This document shows positions 38,146-46,989 of a DNA stretch of 64,000 nucleotides, piece after piece. Each line of letters begins with the position of its first letter. Within the stretch, counting starts at the first letter, position 1. The position numbers were made by a program, and so were the translations under genes. Below the pieces are notes generated by a model. That model was not told the DNA's origin and did no database searches. It worked only from the letters and a program-made list of their open reading frames with translations. Source of the DNA: Salaquimonas pukyongi (GTDB lineage Bacteria > Pseudomonadota > Alphaproteobacteria > Rhizobiales > Rhizobiaceae); contig NZ_CP019044.1 in assembly GCF_001953055.1 (NCBI RefSeq), positions 620,001 to 684,000 on the forward strand. Reading direction: 5' to 3'.

Positions 38146-38346
38146 TCAGGCAAGACCCTGTTCGCGCCGCACGGAAGCAGCCACGTCAACATAAGCCTCC
38201 TGGCGGTCAACCGACCAGTATTTGAGTTCATCAATCGGGATCGGTTTGCCGGTCACCGCGCAGCGCACAAAGGAGCCTGGCGAAATCACGTCAAAGTCGG
38301 CATCGCCATAGCGTATTTTTGCTTCTCTGGAGCCCGGTTCCAGCAT
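38146..38346 (-). CDS. DUF2093 family small protein
   Basis: Cytosolic 66-residue protein of the DUF2093 family, found mostly in alphaproteobacteria. The family core KIRYGDADFDVISPGSFVRC and KPIPIDELKYWSVDRQEAY is intact. Its fold and role are unknown. It is transcribed towards lpxK and away from mutL's end (mutL runs in the same direction upstream). The close stop-to-stop spacing suggests it is an independent gene. Confidence 0.88.
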   Translation of the reverse strand: MLEPGSREAKIRYGDADFDVISPGSFVRCAVTGKPIPIDELKYWSVDRQEAYVDVAASVRREQGLA

Positions 38347-38430
38347 GATCGCGTTCTCCGCCTTGTCAGTAGCCTACCATTTAGAGTGTCAGGCCAGACC
38401 GTGCAAGCATCGCAGCCGGTAGATTGCTGG

Positions 38431-40263
38431 TTACCGCCCGAACAGGCGTTCAATGTCCTTCAGATCAAGCTCCACCCAGGTCGGCCTGCCGTGATTGCAC
38501 TGGCCGGAATTGGGGGTCACTTCCATCTGCCGCAGCAGCGCGTTCATTTCGTCGGGCTTGAGCAACCTGCCAGACCGCACACTGCCGTGGCAGGCCATGG
38601 TGGCTGCAACATGTTCAAGCCGGTCGCGCAGTCCCTGGGCCGATCCCCATTCGGCAAGTTCGTCCGCAAGATCGCGAACAAGCGCCTGGGCATCGACCTC
38701 GCCAAGCATGGCCGGCGTTTCCCGCACGGCAATTGCCCCCGGGCCGAACTGTTCGATGGTGAGCCCAAGCGCGGAAAGTTCGTCGGCTGCTTCCGCCAGC
38801 CTTGCAGCGTCCTCTTCAGGCAGGTCGACGATTTCGGGAATGAGCAGCATTTGCGAGGGTAGCCCGTCCTTCAGGCCTACCTTCAGCGCTTCATAGACAA
38901 TTCGTTCGTGAGCTGCATGCTGGTCGACGATCACCAGCCCCCGTTCGGTCTGCGCGATGATGTAGTTCTTGTGCAACTGCGCTCTGGCCGCTCCCAGCGG
39001 ATGGCGCTGTGCTCCTTCTGCCGGTTCATCTTGCACGGCGGCCGCATTGCCGGAAGGCTGGGAAAAGCTGTCCATTTCCGGCTGATATGCTGCAGGAGCC
39101 TCGCCAAATCCGTTGTCTGCATAAGGGGAGGCCGCCGGCGGGAATGCAGCGGCATCTTGCGCAGGTGAAGGGTCGTTGAGCGGGGCATGGTAGCTGCCAG
39201 GCTTAAATGCCGGTGCCTGCGGGCTGGAAAATCCTGGCCGGAACGCTGCAGCCATTCCCGCGCCGCCTTCGCTTGAGGCACGATGCCCGGCATCGAGAAT
39301 GGCCCGTTTCAGGCTTCCGACCAGCAGGCCGCGCACCAGCGCTGCATCGCGAAAGCGCACGTCTGCCTTGGCCGGATGAACATTAACATCCACTTCCTGC
39401 GGCGGCACGGTGAGAAACAGCACCAGGACCGGATGCCGGTCCCGCAGCAGAAAATCGGAATACGCGCCACGCACCGCGCCCATGAGCTGTTTGTCGCGCA
39501 CCGGCCTGCCGTTGACGAAAAAGAACTGGTTGAGGGCATTGCCCCGGTTGAAGGTCGGAAGGCCCGCAAACCCGCGCATTACAATGCCTTCGCGTTCTGC
39601 CTCCACCGTCATTGCGTTATCGAGAAATTCCCGGCCAACAATCTGGCGGATGCGGTCGCGCATGGTGCCGGCTGGCCAGTCCAGTGCGCTGCGGTCACCG
39701 CCGCCAAGCGTGAAATGAATGCCGGGAAAGGCAAGCGCAATGCGTTTGACGGTTTCGGTGATTGCGTTTGTTTCTGCACGGTCCGACTTCAGAAACTTGC
39801 GCCGTGCCGGAACGCGCGAAAACAGATCGCGTACTTCAATAACTGTTCCGGCTGAAAGCGCGCCGGGCTTGACGGGGTGAACGTTCGCATTGTCGACGGA
39901 AATCTGCCAGGCATTGGGTTCGTCCTTTGCCCGCGAAAGAATGCGCAATTCTGCAATGGAGCCGATGGAGGGCAGCGCTTCTCCGCGAAAGCCAAGCGTA
40001 CTGATATCGAGCAGGTCGTTCGCCAGCTTCGAGGTGCAATGGCGCTCAACGGCAAGCGCCAGATCGTTGCGCGTCATGCCGCTGCCATTGTCGGAAATGC
40101 GGATTAGCGCCTTGCCGCCTTCCGCCGTAACGATGTCGATGCGGGAAGCGCCGGCATCGATGGCGTTTTCCACCAGTTCCTTGACAACGCTTGCGGGCCG
40201 CTCGACGACCTCGCCGGCGGCAATCTGGTTGATCATGGAATCGGAAAGACGGACAATCGCCAT
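38431..40263 (-). CDS. mutL: DNA mismatch repair protein MutL
   Basis: Links MutS mismatch recognition to strand excision. The N-terminal GHKL ATPase has [15 protein letters not shown] and [10 protein letters not shown] (within the first 105 residues). A flexible linker of about 100 residues (about 330-430) is rich in Ala and Pro. The C-terminal domain holds the endonuclease motif [12 protein letters not shown], which matches DQHA-x2-E-x4-E, and the late NHGRP motif. It is therefore of the nicking type and not the E. coli type, as expected in bacteria without MutH. Length is 610 residues. Confidence 0.96.
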   Translation of the reverse strand: MAIVRLSDSMINQIAAGEVVERPASVVKELVENAIDAGASRIDIVTAEGGKALIRISDNGSGMTRNDLALAVERHCTSKLANDLLDISTLGFRGEALPSIGSIAELRILSRAKDEPNAWQISVDNANVHPVKPGALSAGTVIEVRDLFSRVPARRKFLKSDRAETNAITETVKRIALAFPGIHFTLGGGDRSALDWPAGTMRDRIRQIVGREFLDNAMTVEAEREGIVMRGFAGLPTFNRGNALNQFFFVNGRPVRDKQLMGAVRGAYSDFLLRDRHPVLVLFLTVPPQEVDVNVHPAKADVRFRDAALVRGLLVGSLKRAILDAGHRASSEGGAGMAAAFRPGFSSPQAPAFKPGSYHAPLNDPSPAQDAAAFPPAASPYADNGFGEAPAAYQPEMDSFSQPSGNAAAVQDEPAEGAQRHPLGAARAQLHKNYIIAQTERGLVIVDQHAAHERIVYEALKVGLKDGLPSQMLLIPEIVDLPEEDAARLAEAADELSALGLTIEQFGPGAIAVRETPAMLGEVDAQALVRDLADELAEWGSAQGLRDRLEHVAATMACHGSVRSGRLLKPDEMNALLRQMEVTPNSGQCNHGRPTWVELDLKDIERLFGR

Positions 40264-40402
40264 GGCTTCTTAATGAAGGCCATTGCCCGGTCTAGTCAAT
40301 TGCCGGCCCGCAATGGTGAACATCTCTTTTTGCCTTTTGCTTTCGCTCTGCTTTTCAATTCGCTACAGCAGGACTTTGCGTTCACCTGGCGGGTATTCCT
40401 CC

Positions 40403-41578
40403 GTGACACCACTTCAGATCATCATCTATTGCGGCCTGCTGCTCAGCGTGTCTGCCTTCTCCGTCGATATTCTTCTGCCTGCCTTCGGGCTGATGGCGGC
40501 TGACCTCAACGCCGACTACAGCGCCATACAGATGGCGGTGCCGGTATTCCTTGCGTTCATCGGCATCGGGCAGCTCTTCACCGGTCCCCTGTCGGACCGG
40601 TTCGGGCGGCGTCCGGTTCTGATGTCGGGGCTGGCAGCTTTTGCCGCGGGAACCGTTTTGTGCCTGTTTGCGGAAAATGCGGCCATGCTGCTTGCAGGCC
40701 GGGCAGTTCAGGGGCTTGGGGCCTCCGGCGGCCCGGTAGTCGCACGCGCCATTTTGCGTGACCTTTTCTCCGGCCGCCAGCTTGCCGCCAACATCGCCCT
40801 GGCAACCATGGTGTTTGCCTTTGGTCCGATCGTGGCACCCCTTGCCGGCGTAGCCTTCATGCAGTTCGGAAGCTGGCGGATGATTTTCGCTGCAATTTTG
40901 CTGTTCGGTCTTTTGCTTTTGCTGGTCGGCATGGCGTTCCTGCCCGAGACCATCGCCAGGACCGATCCGCGTGCCACCCGCCTTTCGACCCTGCTTGCGA
41001 ACGCTGTTGCTGTCATGCGCAACCGGCAGTCGCGGTTTTACGGCCTGCTGCTTGGGCCCGTCATGAGCCTGATGATGCTGATCCTGATTTCCGTTCCCCG
41101 CATCTACAGGGAGGAGTTCGCCATTGAGGGCGCACTGTTTGCCGTCCTTTTTGCCATACACGGCATTGGCATCATCATCGGACAGTATTTCAACCGCGCC
41201 CTGATCCATCGACGCGGTCCGCAGTTTGCCCTGTTTACGGGCGGCATGATTGCCGTTGCCTCGGTTGCGCTGATGCTGGTTTTCTGGTTCGCCGGTGTGC
41301 TCGATGCCTATCTCCTGTCCTTCACCATGATCCTGTTTGCCACCAGTTTTCTGACCATGGCGGCAAACTGCATGGCGTTGTCGCTCGACCCCCATGGCGC
41401 CATCGCCGGTTTCGTGTCCTCTTTTGTTGAGTCGGCAAGCCGGCTTTTTTCCGCTGTTTTCTCTGGTGTCATCGCCTTGCTGGTCGGCGGAAGGCTCGAC
41501 CTTTTCCTGTATGCGCTGATGGCCATCACATTGGCGGTTTTGGGGTTGATTCTCGCCGGTCAAAGGCGCATGTCTTGA
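40403..41578 (+). CDS. MFS transporter, Bcr/CflA drug-resistance type
   Basis: Twelve-segment major-facilitator exporter of the DHA1 Bcr/CflA group. The loop 2-3 signature GPLSDRFGRRPVLMSG (near residue 60) and the motif C-like RAVQGLGASGGPVVARAI identify a drug/H+ antiporter. A GTG at 40403 puts the first membrane segment at residue 5 and is preferred over a start at 40283. The substrate is unknown. It stands alone between mutL (divergent) and the SulP gene. Confidence 0.85.
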   Translation: MTPLQIIIYCGLLLSVSAFSVDILLPAFGLMAADLNADYSAIQMAVPVFLAFIGIGQLFTGPLSDRFGRRPVLMSGLAAFAAGTVLCLFAENAAMLLAGRAVQGLGASGGPVVARAILRDLFSGRQLAANIALATMVFAFGPIVAPLAGVAFMQFGSWRMIFAAILLFGLLLLLVGMAFLPETIARTDPRATRLSTLLANAVAVMRNRQSRFYGLLLGPVMSLMMLILISVPRIYREEFAIEGALFAVLFAIHGIGIIIGQYFNRALIHRRGPQFALFTGGMIAVASVALMLVFWFAGVLDAYLLSFTMILFATSFLTMAANCMALSLDPHGAIAGFVSSFVESASRLFSAVFSGVIALLVGGRLDLFLYALMAITLAVLGLILAGQRRMS

Positions 41579-41853
41579 CGTTAGGTCCTGCTGGCAATCC
41601 GGATTTGCGTTTCCGCAGGCAGGCTGCAACCGTCCTCCACCCTTTTTGGGGTAACGGGTGGAATGCACAGCTGAACCGGCGCCACACTACCGCAACACCC
41701 GTTCGCCAAAACGGTTTGAACCATCTGGCACTACTCCCGGCGGGCCGTCGGGGACTATACGGGCAGGAATTGGATATCCGTTGCGCGGGAAGTCTGCGAT
41801 GCCGGCCTCCCGCGGACACTGGCTGATTTCCTGTTTTTTTGGACGTAATCACC

Positions 41854-43791
41854 ATGGCTGGCTTCCGCCCTAGAGATCTGGTAGCATACCTTCAGGGAGT
41901 ATCCCTGCAGCGCCTGCTGCCATTCCTCGAATGGCGCAGCATGATCAACGGCCAGGCCCTGCGGTCCGATGTCTATGCCGGATTGACGGGGGCCACAATC
42001 GTGCTTCCCCAGGCAGTCGCGTTTGCAGCCATTGCCGGCCTTCCGCCGGAATACGGATTTTATACTGCGATGATCACGCCGGTCGTCGCGGCGCTTTTCG
42101 GCTCGTCCTGGCATGTGGTCTCCGGTCCCACCACGGCGATTTCCGCACTCGTTTTCGGTGCCCTGTCCGGTTCGTTCGAGCCGGGATCGGGCCAGTGGAT
42201 TCAGGCGGCCATAACGCTCACTCTTCTGGTGGGAATTTTCCAGCTTGCGCTCGGCCTGGCACGCCTTGGCGCCCTGGTCGACTTCGTCTCCCATTCGGTG
42301 ATGGTAGGCTTCATGGCCGGCGCTGCCACGCTGGTTGCCTTGAGCCAGATAAAACACGCCCTCGGGATCGAGTTGCCCAGGCCAGACGACATGGTCGATT
42401 ATGCAGTGGCCGCCTATCACAATGTCGCCGCAACGGATTGGCGCTCGGCCCTGATTGCCTTCATCGCGCTTGCGGTCGCCGTTGTATCGAAAAGGTATTT
42501 TCCCAGATTGCCGAATTACCTGTTTGCCTTGCTTGCCGGCTCCTTCGCCAGCGTGGCGTTGAAGGGCGAGGAAAACGGCGTCAATCTGGTCGGTGCCATT
42601 CCCTCGGTCTTTCCGGAGTTTTCCGCCCCTTCCTTCAACATCAATCTGATGGGCGATCTTGCCCCGGCAGCCTTCGCCATCGCCCTGGTCGGCCTGCTTG
42701 AGGCCGTCTCCATCGCACGTGCCATTGCCATCAAGTCCGGTCAGGAACTCGACGGCAACCAGGAATTCATCGGTCAGGGCGTTTCAAATACCTTTGGAGC
42801 ATTTTTCCAGTGCTATGCAGCTTCGGGATCGTTCACCCGCTCGGGGCTTAATTACGAGGTGGGCGCTGCAACCCCCCTTGCCGCCATTTTCGCTGCCGCC
42901 TTCCTGTTTTTGATCCTGATTTTTGTGGCGCCGCTGTTTGCCTATGTGCCGATTCCGGCAATGGCAGGTGTGATCATCCTGGTCGCCTGGAAGCTGATCG
43001 ATTTCCGGGAGCTGTGGCACATCATGAACACCAGCCGTGCCGAAACCTCGATTGCAATGATCACCTTCGTTTCGACGCTGTTCATCGATCTTGAGTTCGC
43101 CATCTATATCGGTGTGATGCTGTCCTTCCTGATCTTTCTCAACAAGTCGGCGCATCCCTTCATCGGCATCGGTGCCCCGGACCCCAATACGACGCATCGC
43201 GTGTTCCGCAATTCCGAAACCCATGGGCTGGTGGAGTGTCCGCAGATGGTGTTCGTGCGCATGGACGGGCCATTCTATTTCGGTTCGGTGGAGCATGTTC
43301 GCCGCAAGTTCCGCGAGATCGAGCGCAAGCGCGCCAGACAAAAGCACATGCTGTTCATGGTCAAGGGGGTAGGGGAGATTGACCTGCCCGCTGCCGAACT
43401 GCTGATCGAGGAAGCACGCCGCCGCAAGCGCCGGGGCGGCTCTTTCCACGTCCAGGCAAAACAGGTTGCGGCCATCAAGCGCCTTGACCGCTTTCACGTC
43501 TCAGAAGCCCTTTCCACCGAACACGTTCACACCTCCAAGGGCGATGCGATCGCCGAGATCGTGCCGGTGCTTGATCAGGATATTTGTGCTACCTGTACGG
43601 CACGCATCTTCCGCGAATGCCCACCGCCGCCTGAAGGGTTTCTGCAAGAAGCCGAAAAGAGCGCAACGGAATCCCGGTCCGGCCCAGGACAGAAGCCCGG
43701 CCCAGGATCCCAGCCTGACACTGAGCCGAAGCGTGCAGGCACATCCCGGGACAAACCGCCGCGCAAGGAAAGGGCGGATGCTGCCAAGTAG
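41854..43791 (+). CDS. SulP family anion transporter with STAS domain
   Basis: Inner-membrane SLC26/SulP transporter. The membrane domain covers about residues 20-430 and includes the family start DVYAGLTGATIVLPQAVAFA and the VVSGPTTAISALVFG segment. A cytosolic STAS domain (about 450-555) follows. The last 80 residues add a cysteine cluster CATCTARIFREC and a Pro/Lys-rich tail. Members move sulphate, bicarbonate or dicarboxylates; this one is not assignable. ATG at 41854 is preferred over TTG at 41839. No carbonic anhydrase or sulphate-assimilation gene is adjacent. Confidence 0.9.
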   Translation: MAGFRPRDLVAYLQGVSLQRLLPFLEWRSMINGQALRSDVYAGLTGATIVLPQAVAFAAIAGLPPEYGFYTAMITPVVAALFGSSWHVVSGPTTAISALVFGALSGSFEPGSGQWIQAAITLTLLVGIFQLALGLARLGALVDFVSHSVMVGFMAGAATLVALSQIKHALGIELPRPDDMVDYAVAAYHNVAATDWRSALIAFIALAVAVVSKRYFPRLPNYLFALLAGSFASVALKGEENGVNLVGAIPSVFPEFSAPSFNINLMGDLAPAAFAIALVGLLEAVSIARAIAIKSGQELDGNQEFIGQGVSNTFGAFFQCYAASGSFTRSGLNYEVGAATPLAAIFAAAFLFLILIFVAPLFAYVPIPAMAGVIILVAWKLIDFRELWHIMNTSRAETSIAMITFVSTLFIDLEFAIYIGVMLSFLIFLNKSAHPFIGIGAPDPNTTHRVFRNSETHGLVECPQMVFVRMDGPFYFGSVEHVRRKFREIERKRARQKHMLFMVKGVGEIDLPAAELLIEEARRRKRRGGSFHVQAKQVAAIKRLDRFHVSEALSTEHVHTSKGDAIAEIVPVLDQDICATCTARIFRECPPPPEGFLQEAEKSATESRSGPGQKPGPGSQPDTEPKRAGTSRDKPPRKERADAAK

Positions 43792-43905
43792 CGCCTTCGT
43801 GTGCTGGGTTGCTGCCTGCGCTTCAATCAGGTTTTATTCCGTGCCATTCTGCACGGCAGACCATGAACCATTTTTGCACCAACACGATCATAATGCGGAG
43901 AACTG

Positions 43906-45366
43906 ATGATGCTGGCAAATTCCAACGCATATTTGAAAGAAAAGAATCTGATCGGCGGCGAATGGGTGGATGCTGACAGCGGCGAAACGCTGTCCGTCAA
44001 CAATCCGGCAACGGGTGAGACCATCGGCACGGTTCCCAGGTCCGGAAAGGCGGAAACCGCCCGCGCCATTGATGCGGCGGCTCAGGCATTTGCCACCTTT
44101 CGCAAGACCACCGCGCTGGAGCGCTCGAAAATGCTGCGCCGCCTGCATGACGCGATCATGGACAATCAGGAAGCGCTCGCCCAGCTGCTGACCCAGGAAC
44201 AGGGCAAATCGCTGTTTGAAGCGCGCGGTGAAGTCGGCATGTCCGCCGGCTATGTTCTGTGGTTTGCAGAGGAGGCGCGGCGCAGTTATGGCGATCTTGT
44301 TCCCTCTCCCTGGGCCGACCGCCGCATCATGGTAACCAGGCAGCCGGTCGGCGTGATTGCTGCGATCACACCATGGAATTTCCCGTCCTCCATGCTGGCC
44401 CGCAAGATCGGCCCGGCCATAGCCGCTGGCTGCACCAGCGTTGTAAAGCCGGCTTCCCAGACGCCATATTCCGGCATCGCCTGGGGCCTGCTGGCCGAAG
44501 AGGCGGGCATTCCGCCCGGCGTGATCAACGTCGTCACCGGCTCGGCTTCCGAAATCGGCGGCGAAATCACCCGCAACGCCAAGGTGAAGAAGGTAACCTT
44601 CACCGGTTCCACTGCAGTCGGCAAGCAATTGCTCAAACAGTGCGCGGGTACCGTCAAGAAGGTTTCCATGGAACTGGGTGGAAACGCGCCTTTCATCGTC
44701 TTCGACGATGCCGACATCGACCGTGCGGTGGAGGGGGCAATCGCCGCCAAGTACCGCAATTCCGGCCAGACCTGTGTGTGCACCAACCGGTTTTACGTTC
44801 AGTCGAAGATCTACAACAAGTTCGTCGATAAGCTCGCTGCCGCCGCCGGGGAACTAAAGGTCGGCAACGGGCTTGAAGAAGGGGTGCAGCAGGGCCCGCT
44901 GATCGACATGAAGGCGGTGGAAACCGTGGAGGCGATGATTGCCGATGCCACAAAAAAGGGCGGCAAGATCGTCGCCGGCGGCAAGCGGCATGAACTGGGC
45001 GGCAGTTTCTTCGAGCCGACCGTCATTGCCAATGCCAAACCGCGCATGAAGTTCACCAAAGAGGAGATTTTCGGGCCGATCTCCCCGGTCTACAAATTCA
45101 AGACCGAGGAAGAGGCGATCGACCTTGCCAACAACACCGAATACGGGCTTGCCGCCTATTTCTACACCCGTGACCTGGGCCGTGCCTTCCGGGTTTCAGA
45201 AGCCCTGGAATACGGGCTTGTAGGGGTGAATGAGGGGGTGATCACCACGGTGGAAGCTCCTTTTGGCGGCTTCAAGGAATCGGGGCTTGGCCGTGAAGGC
45301 GGCCATCAGGGCATCGAGGACTATCTGGAAACCAAATATGTCTGTGTCGGTGGTCTGGGGATGTAG
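43906..45366 (+). CDS. gabD: Succinate-semialdehyde dehydrogenase, NAD(P)-dependent
   Basis: Oxidises succinate semialdehyde to succinate, the last step of GABA breakdown. It is a full-length aldehyde dehydrogenase of 486 residues. It has the general-base Glu in MELGGNAPF (near residue 257), the catalytic Cys in NSGQTCVCTNRFYV (near residue 290) and the cofactor region FTGSTAVGKQL. The sequence follows GabD more closely than other aldehyde dehydrogenases. No GABA transaminase is adjacent. A GC-rich hairpin without T-run follows at 45372-45390. Confidence 0.92.
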   Translation: MMLANSNAYLKEKNLIGGEWVDADSGETLSVNNPATGETIGTVPRSGKAETARAIDAAAQAFATFRKTTALERSKMLRRLHDAIMDNQEALAQLLTQEQGKSLFEARGEVGMSAGYVLWFAEEARRSYGDLVPSPWADRRIMVTRQPVGVIAAITPWNFPSSMLARKIGPAIAAGCTSVVKPASQTPYSGIAWGLLAEEAGIPPGVINVVTGSASEIGGEITRNAKVKKVTFTGSTAVGKQLLKQCAGTVKKVSMELGGNAPFIVFDDADIDRAVEGAIAAKYRNSGQTCVCTNRFYVQSKIYNKFVDKLAAAAGELKVGNGLEEGVQQGPLIDMKAVETVEAMIADATKKGGKIVAGGKRHELGGSFFEPTVIANAKPRMKFTKEEIFGPISPVYKFKTEEEAIDLANNTEYGLAAYFYTRDLGRAFRVSEALEYGLVGVNEGVITTVEAPFGGFKESGLGREGGHQGIEDYLETKYVCVGGLGM

Positions 45367-45412
45367 GCAGAGGCCGGTTGCGCGCCGGCCCCTTGCTGAT
45401 CTTGGATTCAGA

Positions 45413-45763
45413 TCAGGCGTGGCTGATGACCAAAATGCCGGCAACGATCAATGCTGTGCCGAAGAAGAAGGTCGGGTTGAGCTGCTCGGAAAGCAGAAAG
45501 TACCCGATGATCGGCACAATGACGAAGCCCGACGCCATGAATGGGTAGGCGCGGGAAATATCGGTTTTGGAGACGGCGATCACCCACAAGAACGAGGCGA
45601 TGCCGTAAAGCGCCATTGCCCCGATGAAATAAGGGTTGAAGGCGATGCTCCAAAGATCGCGCGCAAGATTGCCGCTTAACTGGCGCCCTGCCATCTTGAA
45701 CAGGAACTGGCCAAAGGCAATCATCACCGGCACGATGATCAACAGGGCCAGGTCAAGCCGCAT
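45413..45763 (-). CDS. Small multidrug-resistance/EamA-type membrane protein, possible lipid-sugar flippase
   Basis: Inner-membrane protein of 116 residues with four hydrophobic segments. It has the half-EamA (SMR-like) layout: ALYGIASFLWVIAVSKTDISRAYPFMA forms the third and fourth helical region, typical of ArnE/ArnF and other SMR proteins that flip polyprenyl-phosphate sugars. It starts four bases after the end of the GT2 gene and is clearly in its operon. That pairing favours a flippase over a drug exporter. Confidence 0.75.
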   Translation of the reverse strand: MRLDLALLIIVPVMIAFGQFLFKMAGRQLSGNLARDLWSIAFNPYFIGAMALYGIASFLWVIAVSKTDISRAYPFMASGFVIVPIIGYFLLSEQLNPTFFFGTALIVAGILVISHA

Positions 45764-45766
45764 GGC

Positions 45767-46750
45767 TTATTCTCCAGCCCGGGTGCGGGTCATGTTGTAG
45801 AACATGCGTTTGATCTCCGCGCGCATGCGGCGAATTGAATCGAGCACCACGCCGGCGGTAATGGTGAGCATCGAAACGATCACGATACCGGTGGCAAGAA
45901 TTGCCGTGGGCAGCCGCGTTACAAAACCGCTGCGGCTGTATTCGATGATCAGGGGAAACGCTAGTGCGCAGGCAAACAGGATGCCGGCAAGGCCGATTGC
46001 CCCGAAAAACCAGAAAGGCTTGTATTCCTTCAACAGCACGATGATCGTCTTGAGGATGCGCAACCCGTCGCGGACCGTTGAAAGCTTGCTTTCGGAGCCT
46101 TCCGGCCGGTCCTTGTATTCCAGCGCAAGTTCTGCGACCGGCAGGCGCAGCTGCGACGCGTGGACGGAAAGCTCGGTTTCAATCTCGAAACCGGCGGAGA
46201 CTGCAGGAAAACTCTTCACGAAACGGCGGGTAAAGGCGCGATAGCCTGAAAAAATATCGCTGAACTCGCGGCCGAACAGGGACGTATAAAGCAGGTTGAA
46301 CAACCGGTTGCCCGCGGCATGGCCGCGCCGTTGATGATCGGTGTCGGCGCCGATGCGCGCACCCACCACCATATCGGCCCGCTCGTTGATCAGCTTGCTG
46401 ACCAGAAGCGGCGCATTGGCGGCATCATAGGTGTCATCGCCATCGACCATGATGTAGATATCGGCATCGATCTCGGCAAACATGCGCCGAACCACATTGC
46501 CCTTGCCGGGCCGGCTTTCATAGCCGATCACAGCTCCGGCCTTGCTGGCAACAGCTGCCGTGTCGTCGGTCGAATTGTTGTCGTAGACGTAGACGGCGGC
46601 TGCAGGCAGCGCCTTCTTGAAGTCCTTGATCACCTTGGCAATCGTCACTTCCTCGTTCTTGCACGGAACGAGGACTGCAATGCGCATTTCCTTTGCCTTT
46701 TGCGCTGCCTTGGTCATCTCGGTTTTCTCTGCTTTTGAAAGCTGTAGCAT
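45767..46750 (-). CDS. GT2 family polyprenyl-phosphate glycosyltransferase (DPM1/ArnC-like)
   Basis: Cytosolic-face glycosyltransferase anchored in the membrane. The GT-A domain begins IAVLVPCKNEEVTIAKVI, with the acidic metal site in IMVDGDDTYDA. Lineage markers SDIFSGYRAFTRRFVKSFP and GFEIETELS match dolichol/undecaprenyl-phosphate sugar synthases. Two hydrophobic segments follow near the C-terminus (WFFGAIGLAGILFACALAF and ILATGIVIVSMLTI). The start may be ATG at 46750, 46717 or 46684; the last gives the best match to the domain start. A 14-base tandem repeat lies just upstream. The SMR-like gene follows after three bases. Confidence 0.87.
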   Translation of the reverse strand: MLQLSKAEKTEMTKAAQKAKEMRIAVLVPCKNEEVTIAKVIKDFKKALPAAAVYVYDNNSTDDTAAVASKAGAVIGYESRPGKGNVVRRMFAEIDADIYIMVDGDDTYDAANAPLLVSKLINERADMVVGARIGADTDHQRRGHAAGNRLFNLLYTSLFGREFSDIFSGYRAFTRRFVKSFPAVSAGFEIETELSVHASQLRLPVAELALEYKDRPEGSESKLSTVRDGLRILKTIIVLLKEYKPFWFFGAIGLAGILFACALAFPLIIEYSRSGFVTRLPTAILATGIVIVSMLTITAGVVLDSIRRMRAEIKRMFYNMTRTRAGE

Positions 46751-46756
46751 AATTCG

Positions 46757-46798
46757 CCTGCTGGTTCCGCCCTGCTGGTTCTGCCCTGCTGGTTCTGC
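46757..46798. repeat. Three tandem copies of a 14-base unit
   Basis: CCTGCTGGTTCCGC followed by two copies of CCTGCTGGTTCTGC, then a partial CCTG. It lies 7 to 48 bases upstream of the 46750 start of the GT2 gene, in its leader. The 14-base unit is not a multiple of three, so copy-number change would alter any frame read through it. Confidence 0.85.
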
Positions 46799-46989
46799 CC
46801 TGTGTTTCTGATTGTGTTGCCGGTGGCGCCCTGCCAGAGCGAACTCTACGCACATGACAGATGGATTTGTGCGCACACAGTAGCCATTCGCCGTAAATCA
46901 AATCTTAAATTGAATAGCCGAATCTGTCCCTGCGCCGAACCGTGAGCCAAATCGATTGCGCCGGCGGCAAATTCAATTGGATCTAAATC

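Noticed and set aside
41636-41662. TCCACCC/GGGTGGA inverted repeat before the SulP gene as a regulatory RNA
   Set aside because: A seven-pair stem with a 13-base loop and no other conserved elements; it may be chance.
43839-43856. CCGTGC-N6-GCACGG inverted repeat upstream of gabD as an operator
   Set aside because: Short arms and no promoter elements at a convincing spacing; left unassigned.
45372-45390. GGCCGG-N7-CCGGCC hairpin after gabD as a terminator
   Set aside because: The stem is strong, but no T-run follows on either strand, so termination cannot be claimed.
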